Assembly: GCF_024166365.1 (NCBI RefSeq) | Contig: NC_064830.1 | Coordinates: 93,364,968 to 93,428,967, forward strand | Reading direction: 5' to 3' | Source: Elephas maximus indicus | Taxonomy: Eukaryota > Chordata > Mammalia > Proboscidea > Elephantidae | DNA: 64,000 nucleotides | Shown: positions 1-11,560 of the stretch, piece after piece | How positions within the stretch are numbered: the stretch's first letter is position 1 | How the letters are laid out: the number at the start of each line of letters is the position of its first letter | The notes under the pieces: generated by a model | What the model saw: only the letters and a program-made list of their open reading frames with translations | Told to the model about the DNA's origin: nothing | Databases searched by the model: none | Program-made: the position numbers and the translations under genes

Positions 1-584
1 TTAACTCTAATAGCATATCCATGACCCCACCCTCCCAGCCATACATGAAGCCAGAATGGGATTGTTAATCAGATACTTCCCCAGACAGTCCATTAAACCA
101 GACTCCCCTACAGTGAAGAAGCAAAACCTGTCAGCAGTTAGCAAGTAGATTCCCAATGATGACTAGGAAAACACACCCTTTTCCAACTACTTAGATTGCC
201 AAACATTCCGTCTCCCTGTACTTAAGGGGGACTTTTGACTCTCCTCATTGTCTCTCATTTGCAATCAATGTCTCATTCAAGACCAAAGTCAGGTTATCAA
301 TCTTCATTATAGATGCCCTGGACCAGGGCGCCTGGAGCCTCAACTGTCATAGCCAGAAGATGTCTGGAGACAAGACCACCACAGGGAAAGACTGCTGGCA
401 AGTGGACTGCTGTAAGGTAAGATGAAGCTATCACTCCTGGGCAGGCAATACCCAGGACTTCCTGCAGAGGTGGAAGGGAGGCTCCCAGGCAGGTTCTGAC
501 CAGGTGGAGGGAGACCCAGGTAGGACGGAGCAGCAGCGTGCAGGCACGATGAGGTACAGAGTCCAGACTTTCGCTTACCAGTGA
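1..584. other. Upstream intergenic sequence, nothing recognised
   Basis: This stretch has no open frame with protein-like composition and no repeat I can name. The short frames on either strand look like chance. It is distal 5' flank of CUX1. Confidence 0.6.
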
Positions 585-735
585 GTCAGTCACATTGCAG
601 AAGTTCCTTTACGTCTCTGAGCCTCAGCTTTCTTATTTGTAAAAAGGGCATCATGATTCTGACCTCGCAAAACTGCTGTGACGATTAGAGATAAGCTTGT
701 GGTACACATGGTAGGCACTCAGCGGACAATAGTTG
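585..735 (+). mobile_element. MIR SINE (old)
   Basis: The stretch reads through the usual MIR order: a CTCTGAGCCTCAG core, then TTATTTGTAAAAAGGGCAT, then a GTGACGATTAGAGATAA block and a GTAGGCACTCAG end. It is diverged, as expected for a mammal-wide MIR. Assignment is by motif order remembered, not by alignment. Confidence 0.7.
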
Positions 736-1994
736 TTGTTGTCTGGTGGTTTTACAGGCAAAGATGACTCTTGCAGGCATGTGACTTTCAATCTGATCTT
801 TCCACCCTCAGGTGATCAGTAGATAATACTGATATTCCACACAGCTATCTTCCCAATCCCCCGCTAATGGTTTCCATAAATGCAATTTATTTGGTGGAGA
901 CCTGAGCTCTGAAGTCTCCAAAGGGGGAAGAAGTCTAAGAGAGGTGTGTGTCTGAGTCAGAACAGGGCTGGAGCCTCAGACTGGTGATTCCAGAGCTGTG
1001 TCTACCAGCCACAGCCTTTACTTCCACCAAATATCATTCTCTTGTGCACATTAAATGACTTACAGGGTCTAACCAATTATATGTTTTCAGGGTCTTCTAA
1101 CCAGATTTTAAGCTCTCTCCAGGGCAGGAACTACTACATTTCACGCTGTTTTATATACACTTCCCCCGAATCCTACCTTCCCACCTGTTCCCAGCACGTG
1201 AGCATGGATGTGCGCATATGCGTGCGCGTGCGCAGACGAAAGCGTGTGCGAACACATACCAGGCTGGGAACGTGGTTAGAGGCTTCGGGAGCAGTCGTGG
1301 ATTTGTGTGGACTTTATTTCATGTCACATTGGGGAAAGCAGGAAACTTTGCTTTTCTCTGTGTGGTTGTAGCCTCACTCCTGATTTCTGAAATCAAAGGT
1401 CCAGGGTAAGCAAGCCTGGAAGCTGAGTATTAGGATAGCCCTTACCAATGTCAGAGACCCACCAAAGACACATTTCACTCTGGCAATAAGTGGTTACATT
1501 GCCAAAACAAAGAAGGCTGAAAGATTACAATGCTCTGTGGCATGAAGAATGTATGTCAGGGAAGTGAAAGGCATTTTCATAACCAGCAATGACATGCCAC
1601 AGGATGAGAAGGCTGCCAGGGGGATCCTCCTCTCCGAATTTCTTTCCATGGTGCTGAGCTCTCCAACGGAGAAAGGGGTAGAGAACCCCCCCCCCCAAGC
1701 TTCAGACCTGGCACACAGTAGGCCCTCACTAGATAATTATTGGAGGAATAAATAAACAAAGGCATCATTTGTTTGAGAAAGGCATTTGGGAGTGGACAGC
1801 TGAGATCATAGTCATTAAAAGGTGGTCAGGAAATTGAGCAGGTACTTGGGAGTCTGGTTGAGAAATCCAATCTCTGTCAAACAGTAGCTTTCTGCTGCTC
1901 TGAGCATCAGTCTGCTGGTGTGTACAATGGCACTAAGATATCAGCAGGGCTGCAGAGAAGTAAAAAAGAACATGAATGTAATGCAGTTGATGAG
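736..1994. other. Intergenic sequence with an alternating GC/TG tract and an L2-like tail
   Basis: No gene is visible. Positions 1208-1240 are an alternating purine-pyrimidine tract (GTGCGCATATGCGTGCGCGT and onward) able in principle to form Z-DNA. Positions 1686-1696 are a C11 run. About 1700-1750 resembles the 3' tail of an L2 or MIR element (GGCACACAGTAGGCCCTCA). Confidence 0.5.
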
Positions 1995-2425
1995 ATTAAA
2001 TAATATTGGCTAACTTTTATTGGGTGCTTCCTGGGTGCAGGGAGCCTTGGTGGCACAGTGGTTAAGCCATCAGCTGCTAACCAAAAAGGTTGGTGGTTGA
2101 ACCTTTCCTTGGGAGAAAGATGTGGCAGTCTGCTTCCCTAAAGATTACAGCCTTGGAAACCCTATGGGGCAGTTCTACTCTGCCCTGTAGGGTCGCTATG
2201 AGTCAGATTGGCAATGGAAGTTTTTTTTTTTTTGGTTTTTACTGTGAGCAGGTAGCACTCTCAGCATTTTACATGGATTTCCTCATTTAATCCTCACTGC
2301 ACACAATGAGTTTGCATTTATCCTGTGGAAATGGAGACTCAGGGGTGTTAGCTAACTTGCTCAAGGTCAAAAAGCTCTTCCCTAGAATATGCACCCAAAT
2401 CTGGCTCAGGGGCATGTGCCTCAAC
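1995..2425 (-). mobile_element. MIR-like old SINE, split by an AfroSINE
   Basis: The left part (TTTTATTGGGTGCTTCCTGG) and the right part (CAGCATTTTACATGGATTTC, then CTCATTTAATCCTCACTGCA) read as one antisense MIR with the AfroSINE at 2041-2240 inserted between them. The right part ends with the TTGCTCAAGGTCA block typical of this family. Confidence 0.5.
2041..2240 (+). mobile_element. AfroSINE, long subtype
   Basis: The element starts GGAGCCTTGGTGGCACAGTG (A-box region) and carries the block GGGAGAAAGATGTGGCAGTC found in the long subtype. It ends with the RTE-like GGGTCGCTATGAGTCAG tail and a T-rich run. The B-box region is eroded (GGTTGAACC). It sits inside an older MIR. Confidence 0.9.
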
Positions 2426-2609
2426 ACCAAACTGCCTCTCCTTAGCTCTGCTGTGTTTTGTTGACTAGATCCATAGGACAACAGTCCTTTTTGACACAGT
2501 GAATTGGAAATGGGCCCCCATGTGGGAATGAGCCATCTGCAGAAACTGCACATCACATTGCTTGCAGTGCTGTGACATATCCCCCCTAAATGTCGGTCTC
2601 CCAATTTGC

Positions 2610-3075
2610 CTCTTCAGAGATGCCACCAGCATCTTCCCATATAGCCGCCTTTAAAATGCCAGGCTGCTCTCCACCTCCTGGCTCCAGGCTGAACAGCCGC
2701 TCACTGTTGCCTCGGCCCTTCTTGCATGGGCCCCGTCTTTGCCACTTAGTACATGCTTTTCCTGACCCCAAATACCCTCTTCCTTTCTTTCCAACCCTTA
2801 GATCCTGTTCTGTCCAAGGCTCCACCATTTTGGAAATCTTTCACTCATCTATGCTGAGAGCTAATCTTGCCTATGGCACGTGTTAGCATTTCATCAATTC
2901 CTTTCCCAGGTATTCTTTGTCTTGTGCTTAAGGTTGAATCTTTTTTTTTTTTCCACACAAGAATGCCCTATTCCCACTCCTAACTAAATTGTAAGCTTCT
3001 AAGGGCTGGGACCTGCTTTGGGGTTTCTTTAAAGTGTCTGGCATAGAGCTTTGCCCAATGGATGTTTGATGATTG
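2610..3075 (+). mobile_element. L2 LINE 3' region (old)
   Basis: The order is typical of an L2 3' end: a CTTTTCCTGACCCC block, then CTAAATTGTAAGCTTCTAAG with GGCTGGGACCTG, then a tail with GTGTCTGGCATAGAGC and GGATGTTTGATGATTGG. It is diverged and carries a T12 run near 2941. Confidence 0.6.
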
Positions 3076-3269
3076 GACAAATGGACTTTACAACATCGTT
3101 GGTGCCATCCTCATCTGTTCCACAGAAACCCTTTTTAAGAACCGGAAGATCCTGCACAGCTGTAGTTTGGCCTTATATTTACTGGGCCTCCCTTTACTTA
3201 GAACATAATGGCTTCAGTTTCTCTCAAACGCCTTTGTATTTTATATTCACTTCAATTCGCCTTAATAGA

Positions 3270-3400
3270 ACAACACTTTGCACCTTTATAGGACCTTTCT
3301 TTGGAGAGCCCAAAAGTATTTTACAAGAAAGTGTTAATTATTCCCATTTTAGAGGCAGAAAACCTGAGGCAAAGTCAAACCGTGACTCAGTGGCAAAATG
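3270..3400 (-). mobile_element. Possible MIR-like fragment
   Basis: The text TTATTCCCATTTTAGAGGC followed by AGAAAACCTGAGGCAAAGTC resembles the antisense MIR core. The flanks are too diverged to be sure. Confidence 0.4.
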
Positions 3401-3599
3401 AGGACAGGATTTTCCCTCTCTGTTTTCAGTTGTCTATTATAATCACTAAATCATGCTATCCCTTCCAGGGTAGAGTTAAATTACTGTTTAAGGAAATGAC
3501 TTGTCAGACTTTATCAGCATCATTTTAAATAATATTTGCTATTTTCCTGCATTATAAGGCTAGTGTATTCCCAGGTAGAAATATATAAAATGCAAAATG

Positions 3600-3960
3600 T
3601 TAAAGAAGATGAAAGTCATCCATAAATTCATTGGCCAGACATCCACTATAAATGTTTTAGTTAATTTTCTTTCAATACCCTATAAGCATATATGATATGC
3701 TATTCTTTGTATTTGAGCTCATATGGTATCTTGCTTTTTCTCTTATTCTATGGTAAACATTTCACATGTCACAACACATTTTAGTATATGTAATTTTAAG
3801 GGCTACATAATATTTCAGTGGTTATTTAATAATTCTCCTATCATTGATTGTCTCATTTGCTATTTGTTTTGTCCCCAAGAATATTTCTGTGATGAAAATA
3901 TTTGCATTTTCTTCTTTTATTTAATATTTATGCTTTTCAGATTATAAATGTACGTGAATA
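3600..3960 (-). mobile_element. Possible ancient L1 fragment
   Basis: An AT-rich stretch with GGCTACATAATATTTCAGTG and GTGATGAAAATATTTGC reads like the antisense 3' end of an old L1. No open frame remains. A diverged unique sequence is the alternative. Confidence 0.35.
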
Positions 3961-6900
3961 TTTTAATAAGAAAAAAACAGTTGCTAGGTTATAGGCCCAT
4001 TTGCCCAGCTTTGTACCCCCTTCTCTCTCACGCACAAAACATTGACATGCTATGAAATTCTGCCCTGGTTAAAGCTAGCTACTTCAGTCTCTCTAGCTGT
4101 CACATACAGACTCTGAAAAACTGACACCAGCTCAAATATTTCTTGTAAACAGAGCTTGAGAGAATGAAAAAAGTTTTCTATTCACTGCTAGAAATATCAG
4201 CTTTTGCCATTGGAATAGGCTTTCAAAATTTTGCAAACCACATTTACCCGGGAAAAAATAATAATACACAATCCGACGGTGCTTATGAGAAGAAAATCTA
4301 ATTTCATGACAACAAATCTTCATTCAACTCGAACTGTACAACTGCAGAGGTGTCATGAAAGATCTTGTGGAGGAATGAAACAATTCCTTGCTTTGGATTG
4401 TGGATATAATTTAAAAACAAAAAACAGGCCTGTGTCCTATATGATCGGGCTCTAAGGACACAGCTGTGCCTTTAAAATATTAGATGGCAAACTGATATAC
4501 TAAGAGCATTTATTAATAATGAAACTCAATATAAATAGAATGCATGTGGCTCAGATCTCCCAGGAGGAAAGGAAAGGAATTAATAGAAGGTCTTAGCACA
4601 GAATTTGAACTTTACATTAAGCAAGATGATAATAATATTTATGTAGTGCTTTACATCTTCCCAGCCCTTTCAAGCTACTGACTGTGTCCATTATTAATTT
4701 CTAGCAATTCAGCAATGACATCAGTGAGAGTCATAGAGGATGGCATTTATTTTAATAGTGTACAGGGAATATGTAAGATGACATTCACATGGCATCTTAT
4801 GAGTGGGAGGAGGTAAAAGGGAAAACTGAGATGTGATATTCCAATCAACTCGAAATTTCAGGAGGATTTATATTAGAGCGTAAGTTTAAACAGAGACTGG
4901 GGCTGAGGGTGAGTGGCTAATAAGGTGAGGTTTGGGAACTTGTGTGAGAATACGCAGCCCCAGGTGCCCTTTTTGGGGTTTGGAAATCCTGGAGCAGTGA
5001 TCAGTTGACCTGATTAAGCTAGATGTATTTTCAAAGCACAAGCCTTCATCTGAGAGAGCAAGCTACACATTTTCTTGTTTAAGACAAGCGGAGGAGAACA
5101 GAAAGTAATCATTAGAGGTGTAGAAAGATACCTAGAGTGAGTGTCATCAACATATGCTGTCCAGAAGTGGAAGGCAAAGTTAAATGGAAGGCCAGAAGAA
5201 ATTAAGTCTTTGAAGCTTCCAAAAAGGGTCTTGGAGACTGAGAGATGCTGTCACCAAAGAGAGACTGGGAGGGTGGTAGATAATAGAGTCTACTGTTTAG
5301 AAATCATTATAGTTTGCTCTTACAAGTTTGGCAGGTTCTTGGTACAATTATATAACTACCCATACATTTGGCCTGTAGAGATGAGTTACGCACTATGCAT
5401 GTAATTGTAATTACATGAGGCAAAATGTGTACTTTCATTTGGTGGGTATTTACATAGTACAGTGAATAGTGTACTTAGAAATAATTAACATAAAGTATTA
5501 TTTAAAACACGAAACAATTAAAAGTAGTTTGGTTTTCTTGAGCTACCAAAAAAAAAAAAAAAATCTGGAGTCTTCCTTTTATTTCTTCCAGTAGTCTATG
5601 CCAAATCTTTCTGGGAGACAGTCACCAAAGACAAAAGGAAGAGGGTGTAATTTCCTTCTGTTATTCATAAACTTTTGATTTAAGAAAAAGGCCTTTTAAA
5701 ATTTGAAGTGTTTCAAAACTTCTGTCGGGCCTCTTAGATACTCCTAAATTTAAAACATTTACAAATTCCGTCACCTTGAATGGATGCCTGGGTATAATTT
5801 TGAACTTCTGTGTTTGTAAAATCCAGATTATCCATATGCCTTATTAGGAGTATGCTTGTTTTACCATGGGTCGAATTAGCCATGGTTTTAAAGTATATCT
5901 ACTCGTGGATAAACTATGATATAAACATTTAGCATTATACATTGTTTCCAGTTATTTGAAAGGTTTCTTGTGGAAAACTATTCAAAACCAGTTCTAACTC
6001 GGATGCAAAAATTCAGAAAATGAATGAAAGTTTTAGAAGGAATCTCTTGATTTTTCTTTTTAACAGATCACATACGACAGAAGATTTCTGAATTTTTTTT
6101 ATTATTCTCCGAGTTGGGTAAAGATCCTAGATTATCCCTCAACTTTTTTCTGGAGATAAAGTTTTTAGGCAAAACTTAATCTTCTAAGTCCGTAAAATAA
6201 GATCTCAAACCATAAAGACTCTTTTGTGAAGGATAAAGAGTATAGCTTTTTTAAATAATGGTGTACAGTGGAAGACATTTTTCAATTTGGAGGAAATTCT
6301 TGATTGTTAATTCTTTCAGGGAATTTGGTCAAGTGCATTAGAAAAATTACTAAACTTGAGTCTTTAGAAAACAGCACAACACATTTTCACTTCTTGGGGC
6401 TACCAAAGGAGAATCAAATTAGCAATAATCAATCCATATAGTATTTTGGAAAATTTATCAATTTATACCTTAATGGATTTAATAAACTGTATGTAGATGG
6501 CATAGTTATGTAGATGGCAAAGGCGTGACACTGACACTAATAATTAGGGTAGGGAAGAGTGAACTCCTGAAAGTGCTTTACAATTTCCTGTGACATTAGT
6601 TAGTATTATCATATCTCCAATACGGCCACTGAATTTTTTTTTTTAAGGCAAAATAAAATGGACCAGAAAAATAACTTAGATATTCTTGGTTCATATTAGT
6701 TATCGAGTTGCCTTATTTGGCGCTAAGCTGTTTGCCTTTGAAAGGTGTGGAGAACAAACATCATTATGGCCAGTCCCTCATCTGATTACTGGGGCAGTGA
6801 ATTAGTCAGGAACTGTGAGCTTTTTTTTTTTTTCCTAAAGGGAGAGACTGACCTGCAAAAGTGACCAAATACCCCTGGGCTGTTTTTCTTGTACTTCTTT

Positions 6901-7779
6901 CTAATATCAATGACAAAGGTGCTTCTCTGGAACTGGGCCGGTTATCTTATCAAGCTGCCCTTTCTCAGTCTGTGCTCTGGTGGGGCATAGCCATTATGTT
7001 ATTATCCTTACAGGTGCTAATGGAGATAAAAGCTTCTATTTTGTAAATATTTTATACAGTACGGGCTTTGAAGATCTACTGTATTTGAATGTCAGTGAGT
7101 CCTCTCGAGCTTTTACAATGGTAAGGCTGAAAGTCATTCTGAAGAAAAATTAATTAAAAAATATATAGTTCTTATTCTATATTTGCTCAAGAAAAATAAA
7201 ACTTATTTAAAAATATTTTTTAGGTCCCTGATAGTTATTTTGCTCAGCTAAGATCATTTTTTGGTCATTGGTTTATCTTGAATGATTTTCCTTTGAAAAT
7301 GGTAACATTTCCTTTTTAAATGGTGCTGGCAAAGTTTTCGTAAACCTTTTTCCCCCTATAGAGAGCAATAAGCTTTGTATAACCCGAAATGTCGATAGGA
7401 GAAATCTAAATAGAGCTTAGGACTCTGGCCATTCAATACAGTGTTTCTCTACTAAGTCTGGTTAGCATGCAAATAATATAAATACAACCAGAAATGTAAC
7501 AAGGGTATTTAATGATCCTCAAATTTATTTCTAAAATATTGCCGTGGACTCAGAGCCCTGAATTCCAACCAGATGTATTTCTGGAGTATTACACAGGTCA
7601 TATATATTTCACTTTTTTGGTTCAAGCCCAGGGGATTGACACGATAATTAGATTGAGAACATCTGCACCAAATCCAAACCATTTCCCTGATCTTTCCTTG
7701 AGCCTTCCCCACGGGAGAGTTTTTTTTTTTTTTTTTAAATGTTTAAGCTCCTGCACATTTTATTTGTTTAGCCACCTTT
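3961..7779. other. Repeat-poor 5' flank of CUX1
   Basis: About 3.8 kb with no repeat I can name, apart from homopolymer runs near 5550 and 6820. It is AT-rich, has no coding-like frame, and leads into the CpG-rich promoter domain. Lack of insertions next to a developmental transcription-factor promoter is consistent with regulatory constraint, but no specific enhancer can be called from one sequence. Confidence 0.45.
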
Positions 7780-8260
7780 AGGGCAATTCCGAGGTCTCGC
7801 CTGCCTGCCACTGCACAAATAGGAGGGAGGGCAGACTGACCCCCACGCATGGGCTGGGGAGAAATCCTTAGAAGCAGCACTTCATCGGGACAGGAAGCGC
7901 CCCAGCTGGCAAGGCTGCTTCCCGCCGGGAGCCAGGCTCTGGGACAGGGCGTGGCCAGGCGCGGGGCTCGGGGCGCGCTGGTGGGCACGTGCGCGGGGAC
8001 CGGAGAACGCGAGTGTCGGGGCGCCGCTGCCCTCTACCGGGCGGCGCCGTCCGAGCTGCAGCGCGGCCGCCAGCCGACTGAGCGCGCGGGCTTGGGCGCT
8101 GCAAACCCCCGCGGCCTTGGGAGGCCCGAGGTTGGGAGTGCCTTGCCTCAAGTCTCAGCATCTGGGGCGGGGGCCCCAGAACGAGCCCCTCCACGTCCGC
8201 GCGCTCTCACCCGCTTCCTGTCCCTTGGGCCAGTCAAGGGTGCGACGGGGACGCAGAGTG
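7780..8260. promoter_or_regulatory. Upstream satellite CpG island
   Basis: GC content and CpG count rise sharply here and fall again after 8260, giving a separate island about 1.5 kb upstream of exon 1a. It contains a CACGTG E-box at 7986-7991 and several GC boxes. Open frames on both strands here reflect lack of AT-rich stop codons, not coding. It could be an upstream promoter or a shore of the main island. Confidence 0.6.
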
Positions 8261-8859
8261 ACACCCCCCCTCCCCCAGCTCAGGAGCTGCCACTGAATGA
8301 AACTGAGGCCCCTGGTCGGGAGTGCGAAACCTGGGGACACGCGTGTTCTTTCATCCTGGGTACTTTCGTTTCTAGTTCTTTCATTCAGAAATGCCGAATT
8401 CACTCCAACGATCGGTGGTATACACTCTAACTCAGTTGAAAAGCAATTATTTTCCACTTATACGTTTTATTTTGTATTCCATACGGATTTTTTTTACGTA
8501 TAATTTTCAAGATTAAGGAATACGGGATTTGTTTTAACTAATTGCACGTTAAATGAAGTGCGGACGAGTGCAGTACATTCTGCTGTAAACGCAAACTCAC
8601 ACGTGTATATAATCAAAGACGCTCATAAAACACGGTTTTTGCAAGGTTTCCAGTGAAGAAACAAATAAAGAGGTAACTTCTTTTCTGTTTAAATGTTAGC
8701 ATTTCAGTAAACTTGGGACCTTGCTTTCTGTGTTAAACAACTTTTCAATTTTCTGCCCCCAAAGTAGTAGAAATCGAGGGGTCTCAACCACAGGAAGTTT
8801 TCGGGGCTGTTCCGCTGAAGCGATGCAGCAGCATAAATGACTGTGCTCCGAGACTTTCC
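8261..8859. promoter_or_regulatory. AT-rich inter-island segment that keeps many CpGs
   Basis: Base composition is AT-rich, yet CpG recurs (for example AACGATCGG, TACGTATAA, CACGTGTATATAATC). CACGTG at 8600-8605 directly abuts TATATAA at 8606-8612. CpG retention in AT-rich DNA suggests it is unmethylated in the germ line and belongs to the promoter domain. Confidence 0.5.
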
Positions 8860-9699
8860 CTGTCACGACCTAAGCTGGCGCAGCCAGGTGGACCTGGGCC
8901 ACCTAGACCCCTGCGGACCGCCATGACGTGGCGTTCTGGGTGTGCGGAGACTCAGTGACCCCGTCCTGGGAGGTTTACGAGTGCAGCTACAGGAGGGTCT
9001 TGGCTGATTTCTTGCAGCCTCGGTCCTCCAAACATGCAACGCACTTCTAGGGTGCTCGGTCTCCGAGTCCCCGCTGCTGAGGCGCAGGGGGCTCGGTGTG
9101 TGTGCCACCGACGGCCAACGCGCCCGGCACACGCGCGGCTGCCTTGGGGCCTGGGCCGTGCGGGGTCTGGGCTCAGGCAGGTGGTCGCGGCTGCTCCGCG
9201 CGCTCGGCGCCCCGCAGGAGGGTGAGCGAAACCCGGAGCGCCGCGGGCGGCAGCACAGATGCGCGCAGAGTCGGTAGGGGCCCCGAAGGGTCTGCCCTTG
9301 GCCGCCGGCTGCGCTCCCCCTTCCCCAAACACTCCCCAGGTGAGCCTGGCCTGGGGCCTCTTGCGGGTTTCGGGGCTCCCCTCCCGCAGCCCTCCAGCGC
9401 CCCCTCGGGGCTGGGCCGGGCCGGGCCGCTGCAGGCAGGGGCTGGGGGCCGGGGAGGGGCGGGGGTCGCGGGCAGGTCGCCCGGCCTCTGGCCCGCCGGG
9501 GGCGGGGGGCAGGGGCCGTGTGCGCGAGGCCGGGCCAGCGGCCGCCGTGCCCTCGGGCTCCGACTCCGGCTCCGGCTCGGCTCGCCGTGGCTGCGGCAGC
9601 GCCGTGAGGAGGAGTCCGCGCTCCTCCGTGGCGGCGGCGGCGGCCGGCTCCAGGCCGGGTTTTGGCGCCGCCCGCCTGCTGCCTCCTGGCGGCTCCTGA

Positions 9700-10039
<340 letters not shown>

Positions 10040-10045
10040 CAGCCC

Positions 10046-10054
10046 AAGATGGCG
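10046..10054 (+). promoter_or_regulatory. YY1-like AAGATGGCG motif, second copy
   Basis: The same AAGATGGCG core that covers the exon 1a start codon recurs seven bases after the CUX-type site cluster. Its ATG at 10049 opens a proline/alanine-rich frame that stops at 10333. Confidence 0.5.
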
Positions 10055-10150
10055 CCGGGAGCCGCCGCCGCCACCGCTGCCCCCGATGTCTGCCCCCTCC
10101 CCGGGCGCCCCCCCGGCCCTGAGCCGCCGCCGCCACCGCCGCCGCCGCGG
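10052..10150. repeat. GCC/CCG trinucleotide-rich tract
   Basis: Interrupted GCC repeats occur at about 10060-10080 and 10123-10150. They underlie the long proline/alanine and arginine-rich frames on both strands here, which are not read as genes. Confidence 0.7.
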
Positions 10151-11045
10151 GACCGGGGAGGGGGCGGCCCCGGCGGCTGGCGGGGTACGCGCGCGAGCGG
10201 GGAGCGGGTGGCGGCAGCGGGGAGGGGGCCGCACTGGGGAGGGGGCTGCGGCCCGGCACGGGCGCCGGGGGCGCGCGCCCCCGGTCCGCCGTATTCCCGG
10301 GGAAAGTTTGTGGGGAGTTGCTGTGGGGGGTGAAGCGCCTGCCTCTCCAGGAGGAGACGCCGCCGCCACTGCCGCCGGCGCGGCGGAGCTGGGGCTGGTG
10401 GCGCTGTGGTGCCGCCGGCTCGGGGGAGGGTCAGAGCGGCCACCGGCCAGGCGGCGACGCGGCCCGGCTCCGGCCAGGCGCCGGGTGGCCGGGCGGGCAC
10501 CCGCGCTACCCGGGCCGGCCCGGGCCCCGGCCCCGGCCCCGGCCGCTGCCGCCGGCCGTCAGCGGGCCCGGGCCGTCCCTCTCGCGTCCGGCGTTCTGCT
10601 CCCTGCTCGGTCCCCGGGGTTTGTTTACGTCCCGGGGAGTGCCCCGGGGGTACCAGCACACCCTGCAGCCGCCGGGGTCTTTTGTGTGCTTGGAGGAGTG
10701 GCGCGGACCTGCCTCTACGCAGCCAGTGGCCCCCTTAGGGGCGCTTTGGGGAAACTTGCGAGGGGCCGCGGGGAGCCCCACGCGAAGTGCCGGAGGGTCG
10801 GGGCGCCCGGGACCGCTTGGCAGGCGCGGTGCGGGACCAGAGCTGCAACTTTCCCCGAGCGCAGGCCCTGCGCGTTGCCTAGACGCGCTGTCTGCTCCGG
10901 CGAGGGGTACTTCCTCCTCGCCGCCTGTCCTGGCGGCCTTCGCCCCGCGTCCAGGGGCTCCCGGGGCCCCCACTGACTCGCCGCCCATTCCAATTGGGTC
11001 CTCTTCTCTGGGGCTCTGCCTTTCTAATCAAGGTCCGCGAGCGGA

Positions 11046-11345
11046 ATGGAGCGCGCAGCGGGTCCGCTCCGAAATGCCTTCTCGGGCTGGGTTCTTGAAA
11101 GCAGACCTAGGGAGACCCCGCTGGACTGTGGCGTGCTGGGCCGTAGTCAGTGTTCCCAGCCCCAGGCGCGGCGAGGGGATCGTGCCGGGACTCTCCATCC
11201 GGCGCTCGAGTCGCCGCCGGTTCCCGGGGGCGCTTTTCTGCTCGTCGCCCCCCACCCTGAGGAGCGGTGCGTCCTCGGGGTCCGCCCCGCACATGCCAGC
11301 TCCGCGCTCGCGGCTCCTGGACAGCCCCGGGACTCTGCCAGGTGG
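11046..11345 (+). other. In-frame open extension upstream of exon 1b
   Basis: The reading frame of exon 1b stays open upstream to an ATG at 11046-11048, exactly 100 codons before the MLCIAGAKLK start. That ATG has a better context (G at -3, G at +4) than the one at 11346 (T at -3, T at +4). Known mammalian isoforms begin at MLC, so this is probably 5' UTR or promoter that happens to be open in GC-rich DNA. Confidence 0.3.
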
Positions 11346-11358
11346 ATGTTGTGTATAG
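11293..11358 (+). other. Upstream ORF overlapping the exon 1b start
   Basis: An ATG at 11293 opens a 21-codon frame (MPAPRSRLLDSPGTLPGGCC and one more residue) ending at TAG 11356-11358. It overlaps the exon 1b ATG at 11346 in another frame. Both contexts are weak. Confidence 0.4.
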
Positions 11359-11375
11359 CCGGAGCTAAGCTGAAG
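11346..11375 (+). CDS. CUX1: CUX1 alternative first coding exon 1b
   Basis: Ten codons, MLCIAGAKLK, end at AAG|GTGAGC, a consensus donor in phase 0. The known alternative CUX1 N terminus in human is MLCVAGARLK followed by the shared second exon, so this differs only by V>I and R>K. Both changes are conservative. The exon lies 1.53 kb downstream of exon 1a, in the same CpG island and on the same strand, and has the same phase, so the two are interchangeable first exons. The start context is weak (TGGATGT), an out-of-frame upstream ORF overlaps it, and the frame is open upstream. The protein made from it lacks the [12 protein letters not shown] segment but keeps the rest of CUX1. Confidence 0.9.
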
Positions 11376-11560
11376 GTGAGCTGCATGTGGGCCAGAAGCT
11401 CCGTGAGCGTTGGGGCGGGGGTGCAGCTTAGAAGGGCCCAGGGAGGCCTGGTGCTCTGGGACGGGGGGGGTTCCCTCAGCGTCCCTAGGGAACAGCTACT
11501 GCTGCCAACTCCTAGGTGTGCGTGAAGGTACACTTGGCTGAACTTTCCTAACCGGGGAGA

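Noticed and set aside
7849..8457. Overlapping frames in the upstream satellite island
   Set aside because: Same GC-composition artefact; no conserved motif or splice-compatible exon recognised.
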